Source: Ficedula albicollis (Eukaryota > Chordata > Aves > Passeriformes > Muscicapidae). From it: a DNA stretch of 64,000 bases. The first letter of the stretch is position 1. Each line of letters begins with the position of its first letter. The notes under the pieces were generated by a model. It made no database searches. It saw only the letters and a program-made list of their open reading frames with translations, and had not been told where the DNA came from. Below, piece by piece: positions 1 through 10,756 of the stretch. Where the stretch lies: contig NC_021675.1 in NCBI RefSeq assembly GCF_000247815.1, forward strand, positions 60,977,029 to 61,041,028, given 5' to 3'. The position numbers were made by a program, and so were the translations under genes.

Positions 1-740
1 TTGGTGAGGAAGCATAAGAGTAACATTTTCTTAGAAGACATAGAAATGGTTTAAAATACAAGTTTTCCTTTAAAACAAAAGTCATGCTGCTCCATGGCTG
101 AGTTTGCCTGGTGATCCTGAAATCTAAAAACTGTGAAAATCCAAACTCTGTCGCTCTTTATAAAAGATTGTGCAGCAATAGTGCTATTCAAGGCAACAGA
201 GTACATTTCACAGCACTGAGAGTGGTCTGTAGAGAAAGGTTATTTCCCAAGCTTTTTGGTTCTCCTCCTTCCAAAACCTTGGCTGTTATACAGAATAGAC
301 TAAAGCAGGGGTGGCTTTGTGGAGCCTCTGCTGGAGGAAGAGTGAGAGATGTTTATTTTGGGTGGCAGCCCCTGTGCAGCAGGCACTGAGGGGGCCAAGG
401 TGCTATAGGTGCTGAGGGACACCTGCACCTACAGCAGAGCTGAAGGAAGCTGCACCACACAATTCCTGTTGGCCTGGGCAGACATTTACACACATCCACC
501 TCAGCCATGGACTAAAACCTGTCCTTGCCAAGGTATTTTTCTTTTTTTTTTTTTTACCATGGGATAAGGGGGTGGAAAGAGACAATGCCAATATTGGGTA
601 AACAAGACAAGTGGTCTGGCTTTTGACTACTCTGCATTACTTGATGTGGGACCACTTCTTAATGGCAACTGTTACATCATTGCTAACGTTGACTAGAAGC
701 CTAATTTGCATTATAAATATGTACAGATATAAATTAAATA

Positions 741-746
741 TTTATT
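741..746 (-). promoter_or_regulatory. AFAP1: Candidate polyadenylation signal AATAAA
   Basis: Reverse-strand AATAAA inside an AT-rich stretch about 2.0 kb after the stop codon. Just beyond it, TGTACATA (minus strand, 718-725) fits the Pumilio-binding consensus, which would matter only if the message extends past this signal. Confidence 0.35.
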
Positions 747-1510
747 GAAATATACAAATAAATAACTTAATTTGAAATAAAAAGCCTAAATGAACTTACT
801 TTTGCTTCAAATTTGTTTCTGCTATTATTTATGGGAATTTGATGCTGTTTAGTCCATAGTCATACAGTACAGAATGTGCCCTCTAGTTAGAGAGTTAATA
901 AGTGACCTAAACTAGTATTAAAAAATTGTGTTTTCAATGAAAACCACACTGACACTTGCTTTCCTACTGTATCTGCATTCCTGTGGCACTTTGTACCAAG
1001 CACAGTCACAGGAAGCCAAGAGCCTTTTCTCATGCTGGGCCAATTTCTGCACTGCTCAGGCCAGTGGGATCCCTGGCCCTAAATGCATTTGGGAACAGGA
1101 CACAGCCCTGTCTCCTGTCAGCTCTCAGGGCTTTTTGATAGCTCTGTGCCTTCAAACCACACAAGCTCCTGCAGAAGTCCCCTGGCACCCAGCTCAGCTG
1201 AGAATCCCAGTGTACCCTCCAGGAGTTGCACACACCCGTTCCTAAAGGTGAGATTATCTGCAGGCTTGGCCATGAAGGGATGTGATCCTCGATAACTGCT
1301 GTCTTGCCAACTTCTGTGATTTTAATTGCAGTCTTTAACAATTATCAAGACTCCAGCCCTAATATCTGTGATTAGAAAACTACTCATATTTTGAGGTGAT
1401 TTTTTAAATTAATTTTCTACTCCTCACAGTTGAGGAGGAAAAATATCTTGAGAGGATGATTGAAGGCTCTCCAAAGGCCTAAAAAAACCCAAAAGAGAAA
1501 AAGAAGCCAT

Positions 1511-1516
1511 TTTATT
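1511..1516 (-). promoter_or_regulatory. AFAP1: Candidate polyadenylation signal AATAAA
   Basis: Reverse-strand AATAAA about 1.2 kb after the stop codon. A canonical hexamer, but no independent sign of use. Confidence 0.35.
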
Positions 1517-2725
1517 GCACATCCTCCCTCCAACCCCCTCCTGATTTTTTAAAACCAATCTTGAGATTTTGAAGGGCTTCAGTGGCAATTTGCTGCATGT
1601 AATTTCTTGGCAATGACATTGATGGAGACAAAGAAAAACAGATTTTTTATAATTTTACAGACTAAAATGCAAGCGGCTGTTTCCTACTAAACACAAACGG
1701 ACTCCTGCTTGAGAAAATCCCCAATTATTTGTTAAACTGTTTATAAAAGAGTCTGAAAATTATCAGCTTTTCAGTCCATCTTCCTCAAAAATAATAGCTG
1801 AGGTCTGAAAAGACAAAGGGAACTAAGTACAGCAGTGTTCTATACCTCAAGTTTAACAATACTATATCATAAAAAACAAAACAAGACTGACTGCATAAGT
1901 TATTCTGAGTTGCCATTATCTGTTGAGGACTAATTTCACTTGTTTTCTTTTTCAAAATGTATAGAAAAGAAGCAGTATCTAAAAATACCTGTTTGCCTTT
2001 TAAAAAAATCAGGAACAAGTCATAGTTCAAGAACATGACCTTTGAAAATGACTGGTGCTTCAGAACAGCAATAAAGAGAACATACAAAAACGCATCTGTC
2101 TCGAAGTTTGGCAGCTTTTTATCTCCCAATGACAAAAGCATCTGTCTAAAAACATCCAAAGAACGCTTCACCAACGAGTCGTTGTCAAGCCCTGCAGAGC
2201 TCCTGGGCCGAGCAGGCACTGCTCATTTCCTCAGTTTTGTTTTGCCATGAGAGCAGCTACCAGCACAGCCTCTGCTGAGGAGTTAGACCTGCTCTGTGGC
2301 AGTGTTCAGAGGCAGTTTGACCTGTAAGAGTCAAGATTTCACACCAGTCTTCAGCAGCGTTCCAGCCGTCTGATGCACTATAATTAACATTCCTGGTTCT
2401 CTGCTGGCTCAGCAAAGTAAACTTTCAACTGTGACTTTATGCTCCTTTTTAATTCCTATGGTTGGGTGGTTTTGGTTTTCACTTTCTTTACCAGTGAAGT
2501 TGGAAACCAGGAGTTACAGCTAATAAAAAGGGGCACACGTAGTTACACAGCAATACAGTAGAGGGAGTACAGGCAAATTAGCGCCAAGCTACCATTAACT
2601 TAACAGAGTTACAAAACTTCCTATGTTTCATCACTTGATGTGACCTTTCAGGTGAGTCCTTTGCAGCCTATGTCTTGGTCTGTAGTAGGTAAGGCCTTTA
2701 TGGAAAGTGAGTGGCTTTGCTACGT

Positions 2726-2752
2726 TTATGTCCCATTTTTCATCTCCCATTC
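2726..2752 (-). CDS. AFAP1: AFAP1 terminal coding exon (exon 17, last eight codons)
   Basis: Nine codons in phase 0: EWEMKNGT followed by a TAA stop at 2726-2728. Human AFAP1 ends EWELKNGT, so this is the genuine C-terminus. The acceptor is a strong pyrimidine tract, TTTCCCCCCCTTTCCAG. The exon continues as 3' untranslated sequence toward lower coordinates. The coding part is too short to be found by length alone; the splice phase from exon 16 and the conserved ending identify it. Confidence 0.94.
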   Translation of the reverse strand, partial: EWEMKNGT

Positions 2753-2761
2753 CTGGAAAGG

Positions 2762-2902
2762 GGGGGAAAAAAAACATACAGAAAATGTTAAAAGAAATTA
2801 GGATATTTCACTGATGTCATCATATCTGCTACGGGGGGAAAAAAAGATACAGAAAATGTTAAAAGAAATCAGGATATTTCACTGATGTCATCATATCTGC
2901 TA
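2762..2902. repeat. 71-bp tandem duplication at the terminal acceptor
   Basis: Copies about 2762-2831 and 2833-2902 start with a G run followed by an A run and end CATCATATCTGCTA. The G run of copy 1 is the polypyrimidine tract (on the minus strand) of the last exon. The copies differ at about four positions. Confidence 0.95.
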
Positions 2903-3075
2903 AGTCACAACTGGGATCAATAACAGTTTTTCTATTAACTTTGTTGGATTCAGCCCACAAGTCAGAGAATGCTAACAAGTATGTTGTGATAGTCTGTGCA
3001 CAGCATCCACCCTTCCACGACACTATACAGCAAGCTATTTTCTAGTGCAGAGCAAATAAGCCATGTTTGTACTCC

Positions 3076-3164
3076 GCAGAAGGGACTTCTGGAGCAATTC
3101 CCACCCCACAGCTGGTGCATGCAGAGGGGACGTCTGGAGCAATTCCCACCCCACAGCTGGTGCA
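3076..3164. repeat. 45-bp tandem duplication
   Basis: Copies 3076-3120 and 3121-3164 share TCTGGAGCAATTCCCACCCC and ACAGCTGGTGCA. Two or three mismatches near the start. Confidence 0.96.
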
Positions 3165-3996
3165 AAGCATTCAGCTGTCCCTGAGAAAGGGAGAGGCTGA
3201 TTTAAGCACACAGGGCTCTCTAAATGACTTGTGTGAGACAGCAGGAAGCCCTCAATATCTCTCAGAGCTGACAACAAGTGATTGCTTTACTGCTCTTCAA
3301 TTTTTTTATTATTAGACTCATGGCAAACACATCATTCTATGGCTAAAAAGAGCAACTTAGCAGAGAGACTAACAGGCAGGGTTAAGAAAAACAAGTCAGT
3401 TTGCACTGCATTTGTTTCCCTTATAGTTTAGATAATCCAAATTGAACTATTGCCTAGCAAGTTAAAGAAATTGCTTTAACTTTCTGTGCCTCAGTTTCCC
3501 CACCTGTTAGCTGAGGACAAGGAAACAGCAAAATACGTATATAATGCTTTTGGTCATACGTCTCAGGGCAAGGTGTTGACATTTCTTCTGCCACATAAGT
3601 GAAAATCATGAGATTGCAGCAGCTGAACACCAGTTCAGTAAAACCTGCAGCTACTGAATGACACCTACAGCATTTCCTAACAGTACATAGCAGCAGAGGG
3701 GTTAAGCAGGATGGGCTCACCTTAGGACATGCACACTGTACCCTCCCTGAACCTCACCCTCACAGCCATCAGGAACTACTGAAGATCCACAGGTGGCCTC
3801 TGGCTCCAGCAATCCCAAAGGAGCAACCACCCAGCTGCTCCTGCCAGGCACTGGGGGCTGCAGATTCCTCCCTGACCCATCCACTCTGCAGAGACACTCT
3901 GCAGGCAGCCTGCTGGCTTGGCTTCCAACCTGAATTCCTGACTTTAACACTCATTCCACAACATTTAAGAGCTCTGACTGAAATCCATTACTTGTA

Positions 3997-4126
3997 CACG
4001 TAAATGGCTGTTTCTGCTGCTGAAAGCAGTAAGAGCACTAGTTTGGCTGAACAGCTGTATGCACGTAAATGGCTATTTCTGCTGCTGAAAGCAGTAAGAG
4101 CACTAGTTTGGCTGAACAGCTGTATG
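3997..4126. repeat. 65-bp tandem duplication
   Basis: Copies 3997-4061 and 4062-4126 share CACGTAAATGGCT and GAAAGCAGTAAGAGCACTAG. One mismatch (GGCTG/GGCTA). Confidence 0.97.
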
Positions 4127-5215
4127 ACCATGACACCTCTTCAGCTGTTGTAAAACAACAGTAAAGGTCACACTTCATGGCTGCTTTAGCAATGTAAGAA
4201 AAAACTCCCCTGGGTTTCAAGGTAGACAATAATTTGCTTTGTTTCTAAACTTGTGTTTACTTGTTTTTTCATTTAAATGGTGCTTTTACTAAAATGCAGT
4301 GTATTTTAAATATTCAGTTTTACTCTTCAAATTAGGGTAATTCTAAAGCTAAAACACAGTACTGGTAAAAATCAGATTACTTTTAAAACTCTATTAAATG
4401 TATATTCTCTATGGATATGCTACCAAAGCTATAAATGAAGTCCTTGGCTAAGCAACTGGGAGGAGAATTTTTTGAAGTGTTAAAGAAGCCTTGAAAGCAG
4501 AAGCTTCTTTTGCAGGTGCAAAAGGAACAACTTCTTTCTTTCTACTGCTCCTACAGGTTCACACCAAGGAAAGAATGTCTACGTCAACACTGACAGCCTG
4601 ACTGGGATCTGGGAAACTGGGACAGCTCCTTTTCTTCTCCAGTCCTTGAACATAAGCAAGATGTAAGATGCTGACATTCACCAGCCCACTAGTTTCAAAA
4701 ACAAATCAGAAATTCTAATTTCAGTTTTCTTGCTGCACATAACCATTTGATTTTAGAAACTAATTTGATATTTAAATGAATATGTGAAATGCTTAAATAA
4801 TTGCTGTGCAGCAAGGATATTTGAATCTTTTTACTTCTCTAGGACTACTGACGCAGATTATTGTTTTCTGTATTTTAATTAGAGTCTCCATTTCTAGTCA
4901 AGTACAGATTAGACAAAACTGCAATTAAAATGCCTCCTGGCTTCTTAAAAATATGCATCATTACTGTCTGGAAAGAATTTTAAAGATACCTGCAAAAAGA
5001 AAAGTTAAAAAATTTAAATGTATGTATGCATACATGTGTGTATGTATAGCATTGTTCCAAACAGCCAATCCCCAAATTGCTGTTCTTTCTTACACTTGGA
5101 TAACACTAGATCTTACTGCTTCTCTCTGTATTTCCTTCTAATGTCAGTGCATCTGAGAGGAGAAAGCTTTTGATGGCAGAGCTTCCAAGCCTGCTGTCCC
5201 AGGTGTGCAGGGCAC

Positions 5216-5217
<2 letters not shown>

Positions 5218-5246
<29 letters not shown>
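5218..5246. repeat. AGC (CAG/CTG) trinucleotide run
   Basis: About 9.7 uninterrupted AGC units in the last intron. On the AFAP1 strand the transcript would carry CUG repeats. Adjacent to the 53-bp duplication. Confidence 0.97.
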
Positions 5247-5247
5247 T

Positions 5248-5353
5248 CCCTGCACACTCACTGCACTGCAGCCTGGGGAGCACGGCTGTGACTGCCTGTG
5301 CCCTGCACACTCACTGCACTGCAGCCTGGGGAGCACGGCTGTGACTGCCTGTG
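5248..5353. repeat. 53-bp tandem duplication
   Basis: Copies 5248-5300 and 5301-5353 start CCCTGCACACTCACTGCACT and end GTGACTGCCTGTG. No mismatch seen. Confidence 0.96.
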
Positions 5354-7416
5354 AACACAAGGCTGGCAGGTGACAGGCTCAGCATCCTCTGTGCAAGGAA
5401 AAGGGCAAGAAGGGAGGCATTCAGTGCATTCAAATACATACTAGGGGAAATAACCATATTCTGACATTTTGAAGGTTTATGCAACTCCCTCATAGCACTG
5501 GGAGGTGTGCCAGCTGCTGGAGATGCAAGTGCAGGCACAGACATGGGATCCATCTCACCCCCACAAACTGCACTGACATCCATGTGTGGAGAGCCAAGCT
5601 CTGCTCTGGGAAACTCACGTGTGACACCCTTCCCTGAGCCACATCCACAACGCCTGGGCTCACACTCAACTGCAAAGGGCCAAAAGAACTGAGAGCCAAA
5701 TTCCACCCCCACAATGTACAGCGACCCCTGAGCGTGGGGCGTGCTGCAGATGTGCACCTGATGGCAGCTGTGGCTGCCAATGGGCTGAGAACACACTGGG
5801 CTGCACTGTCCAACTCAGCAAAATTTCACTCTCAATATTTAGTGCATGAGGTTTTAGGGAAAAAGCTGTTAAAGCTGAATTGGATACTTTGAGTTGTTTT
5901 TCGCAGAATGGGAAAAATATGCTTAGTTGCTCCATATCCTTTTTGATTAGCCTAATCCTATATCCTCTGCCAAAAAGCTTGACCAACTTACTGTGCCATC
6001 CAAAGCACACTGACACCAAACAACACAGCAGGGTTTTCCTGTATGGTATATGCTGAGCATAAAAGAAGTTCTACAGGAAGGTATTTTTTACACCAAAAAT
6101 GTTTAGGCTTTTACAATGCTCTGGTTTCTCCAGCTGTAATGATTAGATGTCTGGACTTTAAGTGTCTGTCCAGCACACATCCATGCTCCCATTTGCATGG
6201 ACTGTTCTCTGCTAGACCACATTCCCTGAGTATTGCTGAGCTAATATCTAAGACAAAGTGTACAGTTAGAGATGGTATCGTTATGGCACAAATTAGGGTA
6301 TAATTGGAATATGCAGATAAGCTTTAGAGCACATAAATCCTTTCTCAGGTTTGAAACACAAGCTGCAAACTCCAAATTTGATTAGAACTGAAACCTATTA
6401 TGCTGAGTGTAATTATTCTTAGTTGTATTTAAATGAATCAGGCTAACTGGCAGGAAAAAGCAGTTGATGTCCATGCACAGGGTGTAGAAGAAGAGTGAGA
6501 AAGCTCTCACAAATTGTACATCAGGAAAAATAATTCTGTTATGATAATTTAATAATAAAATAATTTTTGAGATGCTGATTTTTCAGTATCCACTACATTT
6601 AGGTTGCAGGCTTATGCTCAGACCCTGGAAATGTATATAATCAATTAATACGTGTAACAAAAGTTACTTGAAGAAATTCCAGTACAGAAGACATCTATGA
6701 AAAAAGGAAATAGCCTTCATGAAAAACAAGTGTTTATGATTATTGCTGTTTATAATTACAACTAGCAGTGAACTACTAAATAAACAAAAGCTTGGGCCCA
6801 ACACTATTGTTGTCACCCTTGGTTATGTGTTGCTTGCATGCTTATGTTGCCAGCAAATTTAGCCCAGAAGAATGGTCATACAAATCCCAGTTAAACTAAA
6901 CCACAAAAATTAGAAAACTTTAACAATACAAGAGGACAGCAAATTTCAGCCTGGTACTTGCAAAACAAAATTAAAGCAATTCAACTTTTACTTTAAATGT
7001 ACATTGAGTAGATACTTGCACAACACATTGTCAATAATTATAATGTACATCTATTCTGTTCTTGCAGTGGCCGGAAAAGATCAGACCCAACCTTGTGCCA
7101 CTTTTAATCACTTACTGTAACTGCTCTTTTAATCACTTCTCTGATACACAGAGTAGAGGACACATGGACTATCTGCACCACAGACAACTTACTTTGCAAA
7201 TTAAATCTACAAAGCAGCAGAGAAGAACACGGAATCAGAGTAGAGTCAAATCCGTCTCCCAAACTACTTACCAATTCTGCAAAAGGTTCCCCAAACCAGC
7301 AGTATTTATGTAGTAATATGAATAATTTAGATATTCTCTTCTTAAGGCAAAGTAAGACTTTGTAAGAAAGCATGAAAAAGCACAGAAAAAGAAAACTAAG
7401 ACATCAGTTCTCTCAC

Positions 7417-7578
7417 CTTTGCTTTTCTAAGGACATGGCCTCTACATGGAGAATTGTTTGATGAGGGAGGTCGCTTCAGAGCTGCAGCACTGTTCACAGG
7501 GATGGAGCATTCAGTATCACTGGTATCACAGCTGGAGATTGGAGAGTTTTCCAAAGTTCGGTGCTTGAAAATTGGCGA
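7417..7578 (-). CDS. AFAP1: AFAP1 exon 16 (C-terminal Ser-rich region)
   Basis: A 162-nt phase 0-0 exon of 54 codons (668-721). It reads [54 protein letters not shown]. The [16 protein letters not shown] block and [10 protein letters not shown] match AFAP1. The acceptor is CTCTTTATTAG and the donor is GCAAAG|GTGAGA. The human AVLKKSQAAPGSSP part is replaced by [13 protein letters not shown], a variable stretch. Confidence 0.96.
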
Positions 7579-8303
7579 CTAATAAAGAGTGAAAAGCCCA
7601 TAATGAGTTTGCTCCAAGTACACACATGTGCAGTATTTTCTATTTTAGATTCAAACTACAGAACTCTCTTTAAAAGAAACTATATTCACAACAATGATGA
7701 GAAAATGAAAAAGAGATTAGAACAAAAGAAACAAAACAATGTGCATGTGTGTTCTGTGATGAAAATTGAAATTTATTTTCTGTTAAACAACTATGGGTCT
7801 GATTAAACAACTATGGTTAATCCAGAGGAATTATGTATCATTCTCTGATCTTTCTGTGTTGGCTGCTTCAGACACAGATCTATAGCACAAGCCAGGACTG
7901 CCAAGCTCCACCCCGAAGGTGAGATGCAGCCCTTGCCAAGTGTGACACAACTGACAGGGGACCAGCACAAGCAGGTCTCCATCACTACATGATGACTTGG
8001 TGCATTTAAATCTCCCTGGGCTGGAGCAATGTCTCAGTTTGCACTTCTACAACCACTGAGCACAAGGTGTTGGCTTTTTGCAAATTATCCTAACACATCC
8101 TGCTGTGATACCCATGTCTACCTGCTCCCTGCTGCTGTAGGAAATGAAAATAACACAGAAAGGCATTTAATTCTGCTCTTATTTCTTGGGCTTAATAAAC
8201 CATTATAAAACTCTCAGTTCCTGCTCATTTTTGCTGGAGCTGGGAAGGCTGAGCACTCCCAGCCCATGGTACTGGCATTTGAATGCTCTATGGCTTTGCA
8301 TAC
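7579..8303 (-). other. AFAP1: AFAP1 intron 15 (0.7 kb)
   Basis: Unique sequence. A short direct repeat (TTAAACAACTATGG at about 7780 and 7803) is present; nothing else recognised. Confidence 0.85.
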
Positions 8304-8494
8304 CTGTGGACTTGATGTTCCTGATTTGGGTTCAATAGCCAAGCCCAGGGTGATGCCCCCAGCCAAGGCTTTCTTAAGGCTCTCCTTCACCTCAGTCAGT
8401 TCTAGCTCCAGGTTTACACGCTCAGCCTCCTTCTGCTTACACTCCTCTTCCAGCTTCTTTAACTTGTCTTCAAGAACCACTTGAGTCTTCCTGC
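8304..8494 (-). CDS. AFAP1: AFAP1 exon 15 (coiled coil end and actin-binding region)
   Basis: A 191-nt exon: two bases finishing Gly604 and 63 codons (605-667). It reads [63 protein letters not shown]. The first part ends the coiled coil; the [19 protein letters not shown] segment belongs to the C-terminal actin-binding domain. The acceptor is GTGAATGACAG and the donor is CCACAG|GTATGC. Very similar to other vertebrate AFAP1 proteins. Confidence 0.97.
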
Positions 8495-9106
8495 CTGTCA
8501 TTCACAGCAATTTTATTATTTCAATAATAACAACGTTAAATTGACACTTAAATAAATTATTTTTTTTCTAAAAAGTAAGGAAACAAGGTCTCTACATATC
8601 AGTGACACACAAAAAATAATAGGTATTTTGCATAAAACACTTCTTTCATGTAAAAAGTTTAGTAGGATAATTAAATGCTTTCTACCAAGTGACATTCCTA
8701 GATATCTAGTCTGGTTTCAAATCAGTATTTTTTGATTTTTTTTTTCCCCATATCATGAAAATATAATTAGCTAGTGACAAAAAAGTTATTCCTACGTTCT
8801 GCTTGTGTAAGTTCTCACCAGTGTAATTCCTCAGGTATGTGTATATATACACAGGCATATATAAAGTAAGTATATACACACACATATGTATATACAAACA
8901 TATATAAGTATATACTTACACATATGTATTTTTATCTTATACATTTTGTACCTATATAGGAAGCAAATACAGACATTACAGAGCACTGCTAAGCATCAAA
9001 ACCAAACCTTGTTTAGGGTGACATGTCTTCAGCACAGAATACAAAGCTGTTTGGATAATTAAGCCTGGTTCTCAGGTGAAAGCTGAGCACAGAAAGCAGC
9101 TCCTAC
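8495..9106 (-). other. AFAP1: AFAP1 intron 14 (0.6 kb)
   Basis: AT-rich intron carrying a TA/CA microsatellite at about 8835-8935; nothing else. Confidence 0.85.
8835..8935. repeat. TA/CA microsatellite
   Basis: Interrupted TATATACACA and CATATATAAGTATATAC units. Confidence 0.93.
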
Positions 9107-9271
9107 CAGCATTGACTTCAATGGCAGCACGCAGATCTTTCCTCTCTTTCCGGAGCTGGGCCAGCCGATTCCGCAGGGCTTCTTTCTTCTTCAGCAGCTC
9201 CTCCTCTTTGCTTTGCAATCTCTTTGCATCTGCCTCCACACGATTCTTGCCGTATTTGTACTGCTCTGCAT
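9107..9271 (-). CDS. AFAP1: AFAP1 exon 14 (coiled coil, first half)
   Basis: A 165-nt exon: two bases finishing Asn549, 54 codons (550-603), and one base of Gly604. It reads [54 protein letters not shown]. The heptad pattern of Leu and Ala with alternating Lys and Glu is the AFAP1 leucine-zipper-like coiled coil, used for self-association. Activated Src and PKC change this multimerisation. The acceptor is ATACATGCAG (a CAG repeated three bases further makes other starts possible, but phase fixes this one) and the donor is AATGCTG|GTAGGA. Confidence 0.96.
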
Positions 9272-9379
9272 CTGCATGTATCAGATTGGAGTTAACTAGG
9301 GTTTAAACTAACAGTTTAAACAACTCTGAACTAGTCCCTGAGACTAAACATGACATGAAGCATGTCATGGCTCCCCAAG

Positions 9380-9450
9380 GCAGGGGTGTTGCAACTGGAT
9401 GCTCTTCAAGGCTCCCTTCCAACCCAAACCATTCTATAATTCTATGGTTT
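9380..9450 (+). mobile_element. CR1 LINE 3' end (short remnant)
   Basis: GGCTCCCTTCCAACCCAAAC followed by CATTCTATAATTCTATGG is the standard avian CR1 3' terminus. Only about 70 bp remain. Opposite orientation to AFAP1. Confidence 0.92.
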
Positions 9451-9579
9451 GAGAAAAAGGTTTGGCATTTGTCTTCCACTGGCTCTTTCTCAAAGTCCAT
9501 GATTTCTGCCAAGTTCTGCAGCACAGCTACAATGATATGGGAGAGAGTTTGTTCTTTATACTTACATGAGGAAAATGAG

Positions 9580-10048
9580 AAATACCAGTTGCCTTATAGC
9601 ACACTGGTTTTGAAAAACGTCCTCATCTTTCTCTGTAGTTCAGAAGCTGGAAAGGGGGCTACTCTCTAGCTATTTTTAATTGGAAGGGTCAGAGGAAAAA
9701 ACAACTGCTTAAATACCAGTTGCCTTATAGCACACTGGTTTTGAAAAACGTCCTCATCTTTCTCTGTAGTTCAGAAGCTGGAAAGGGGGCTACTCTCTAG
9801 CTATTTTTAATTGGAAGGGTCAGAGGAAAAAACAACTGCTTGGCCTTTTGCCTGGCTTTCATTCCTACTTCAAGGAATACCAGTTGCCCTATAGCACACT
9901 GGTTTTGAAAACGTCCTCATCTTTCTCTGTAGTTCAGCAGCTGGAAAGGGGGCTACTCTCTAGCTATGAACCTTTCATTTTTAATTGGAAGGGTCAGAGG
10001 AAAAACCAACTGCTTAGCCTTTTGCCTGGCTTTCATTCCTACTTCAAG
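9580..10048. repeat. Three-copy nested tandem repeat (131 and about 165 bp units)
   Basis: AATACCAGTTGCC starts copies at 9581, 9712 and 9876. Copies 1 and 2 form a 131-bp tandem pair. Copy 2 with its tail (GCCTTTTGCCTGGCTTTCAT) and copy 3 form a second, longer pair ending near 10048. Copy 3 carries a 12-base insertion (GAACCTTTCATT) and a few substitutions. Confidence 0.95.
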
Positions 10049-10641
10049 TGCACATCTTTTCTCACCTTACATAAGAGAATACAAAGATATTCACACTTCT
10101 TTGATTCTTGACAGCTTTCTTTTTAAATTTCCCATACAAATGCTTTAATTTCTTAGCTCACATACGTTTGTGGTCTAATTCATATCACAGCCCCCTCTAT
10201 AGCGCTGCTCCAGTTGCAGACTCAAAGAAGATAGGTCAGCTAAGAGGTCACTTTGTCTGTCACATTCTGAAGGCATACTCTATGATATGAAGTCATTCCT
10301 GACAAAGAGTTGTTAAGCCAGTTTTAGTCAGTTAGAAGCTACTTACTTTTGTCCTAAAATCTAGCACAAATTTCTCCTGTTGTCATTAAATCCATGGTTT
10401 CTTAAATAAGAATTAGTAACTTAGTAAGTCCACTTTAGAGCAACGCAGTGCTTTTATATCTATACCAGCTCCTCATTCTCCTTTTCCAACAGGAAGATGC
10501 AATTCCTCTCTGCTCCAAATGAGGAATCATTATTCTCTTTTCCCTGCTGTCCTCATGACTTTGCAGCAGCCATGGGTCCACGTTTCACATTTATTGTTCC
10601 TGACTCCACTCCCAAGGAAGGCAGGGAGGACAGATACTCAC

Positions 10642-10756
10642 TGGATGCAGCGCGCTTCACACAGGAAACTGTTTCAGATTTCTTCGGCTGGCTATTTAAA
10701 GTCCTTGCTTTTCCGGTGATCCCATTAGTAGTCACAGGAGGCTTCTTGCCTTTAAA
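10642..10756 (-). CDS. AFAP1: AFAP1 exon 13 (linker before the coiled coil)
   Basis: A 115-nt exon: 38 codons (511-548) and one base of codon 549. It reads [38 protein letters not shown]. It corresponds to the LKGKKPPVASNGVTGK segment of human AFAP1. The acceptor is TTTTCAAACAG and the donor is GCATCCA|GTGAGT. The region is a basic, poorly structured linker and is less conserved than its neighbours. It follows exon 12 or the cassette exon, both ending in phase 0. Confidence 0.95.

Larger units (their letters stand above)
1..2725 (-). other. AFAP1: AFAP1 3' untranslated region and possible downstream sequence
   Basis: Sequence after the stop codon. The 3'UTR must begin at 2725; its end cannot be fixed from sequence. 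AFAP1 mRNAs in other vertebrates have long 3'UTRs, so much or all of this stretch may be transcribed. Plus-strand open frames here (such as 111-389 and 928-1245) look like chance. No repeat or second gene recognised. Confidence 0.65.
2753..7416 (-). other. AFAP1: AFAP1 last intron (4.7 kb)
   Basis: Contains four short tandem duplications (2762, 3076, 3997, 5248) and a CAG/CTG run (5218-5246). The segment 5160-5800 is richer in GC and gives overlapping open frames, including poly-Ser and poly-Leu runs from the CAG repeat; none is a gene. The rest is AT-rich unique sequence. Confidence 0.85.
9272..10641 (-). other. AFAP1: AFAP1 intron 13 (1.4 kb)
   Basis: Contains a short CR1 tail (9380-9450) and a nested triplication (9580-10048). 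The remaining 10050-10640 holds nothing recognised. Confidence 0.85.

Noticed and set aside
5170..5373. Poly-Ser, poly-Ala and poly-Leu frames near 5.2 kb
   Set aside because: Produced by the AGC run in different frames, inside an intron.
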